Assembly (NCBI GenBank): GCA_945835085.1
Contig: CAMAIG010000081.1
Location: forward strand, 1 to 6,806
Length of the DNA: 6,806 bases
Direction: 5' to 3'
DNA from: an uncultured Ruminococcus sp.
GTDB taxonomy: Bacteria > Bacillota > Clostridia > Oscillospirales > Ruminococcaceae
Shown here: positions 6,773 to 6,806 of the stretch, piece after piece
Layout of the letters: every line of letters begins with the position of its first letter
Position numbering within the stretch: position 1 is the first letter of the stretch
Translations under genes and position numbers: made by a program
Notes under the pieces: model-generated
Databases searched by the model: none
What the model was told of the DNA's origin: nothing
Seen by the model: only the letters and a program-made list of their open reading frames with translations

Positions 6773-6806
6773 TTATTTGAATATCAGCGGCAGCACCTCT
6801 TTGCAG
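6773..6806 (-). CDS. fliR: Probable 3' end of fliR (export gate protein), cut by window edge
   Basis: Read on the minus strand from 6805, the frame gives CKEVLPLIFK followed by TAA at 6775-6773, 40 nt before flhB. Ten residues are far too few to recognise a family by sequence. The assignment rests on context: fliP-fliQ-fliR-flhB-flhA is the usual order in Firmicutes. The hydrophobic ending is compatible with the FliR C-terminus. A second frame is also open through here and overlaps the flhB start, so the choice of frame is itself an inference. Confidence 0.45.
   Translation of the reverse strand, partial: CKEVLPLIFK

Overview
This window is one continuous stretch of a flagellar/chemotaxis operon. 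Every gene is on the minus strand, so transcription runs from the right end (6806) to the left end (1). In transcription order the genes are: the last codons of a probable fliR (cut by the window edge), flhB, flhA, a FliA/SigD-type flagellar sigma factor, two tandem flagellar rod/hook-basal-body genes (a FlgF/FlhO-like gene, then a FlgG-like gene), cheC, and a cheD that runs off the left edge. Intergenic gaps are 40, 24, 44, 19, 40, 15 and 93 nt. Each gene has its own Shine-Dalgarno-like sequence, and no intrinsic terminator is visible. This all fits a single long transcript.

The organism is most likely a motile bacterium of the class Clostridia (Firmicutes/Bacillota). The reasons are the CheC-CheD chemotaxis pair, AGGAG-type ribosome binding sites before most genes, a fliA - rod gene - rod gene order that resembles clostridial flagellar clusters, and protein sequences closest to Firmicutes families. 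A gut Oscillospiraceae/Ruminococcus-type relative is a guess from codon style and gene order, not a demonstrated assignment.

The products cooperate as follows. FliR, FlhB and FlhA belong to the membrane export gate of the flagellar type III secretion apparatus. FlhB switches substrate specificity through self-cleavage at its NPTH motif. The sigma factor would direct late flagellar and chemotaxis genes. The FlgF/FlgG-type proteins are exported through the gate to build the axial rod. CheC (CheY-P phosphatase and CheD ligand) and CheD (receptor glutamine deamidase) belong to the Bacillus/Thermotoga-style adaptation system.

No new system is apparent, and most of the window is ordinary and well conserved. 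The points that deserve a second look are: no flhF/flhG between flhA and the sigma gene; substitutions at usually conserved positions of the sigma factor; an Arg/Gly/Pro-rich tail on FlhB; and a stable-looking RNA stem-loop in the cheC-cheD gap next to the cheD ribosome binding site. There is no gene-free stretch longer than 93 nt, and no RNA genes, mobile elements, CRISPR arrays or sizeable repeats were seen.
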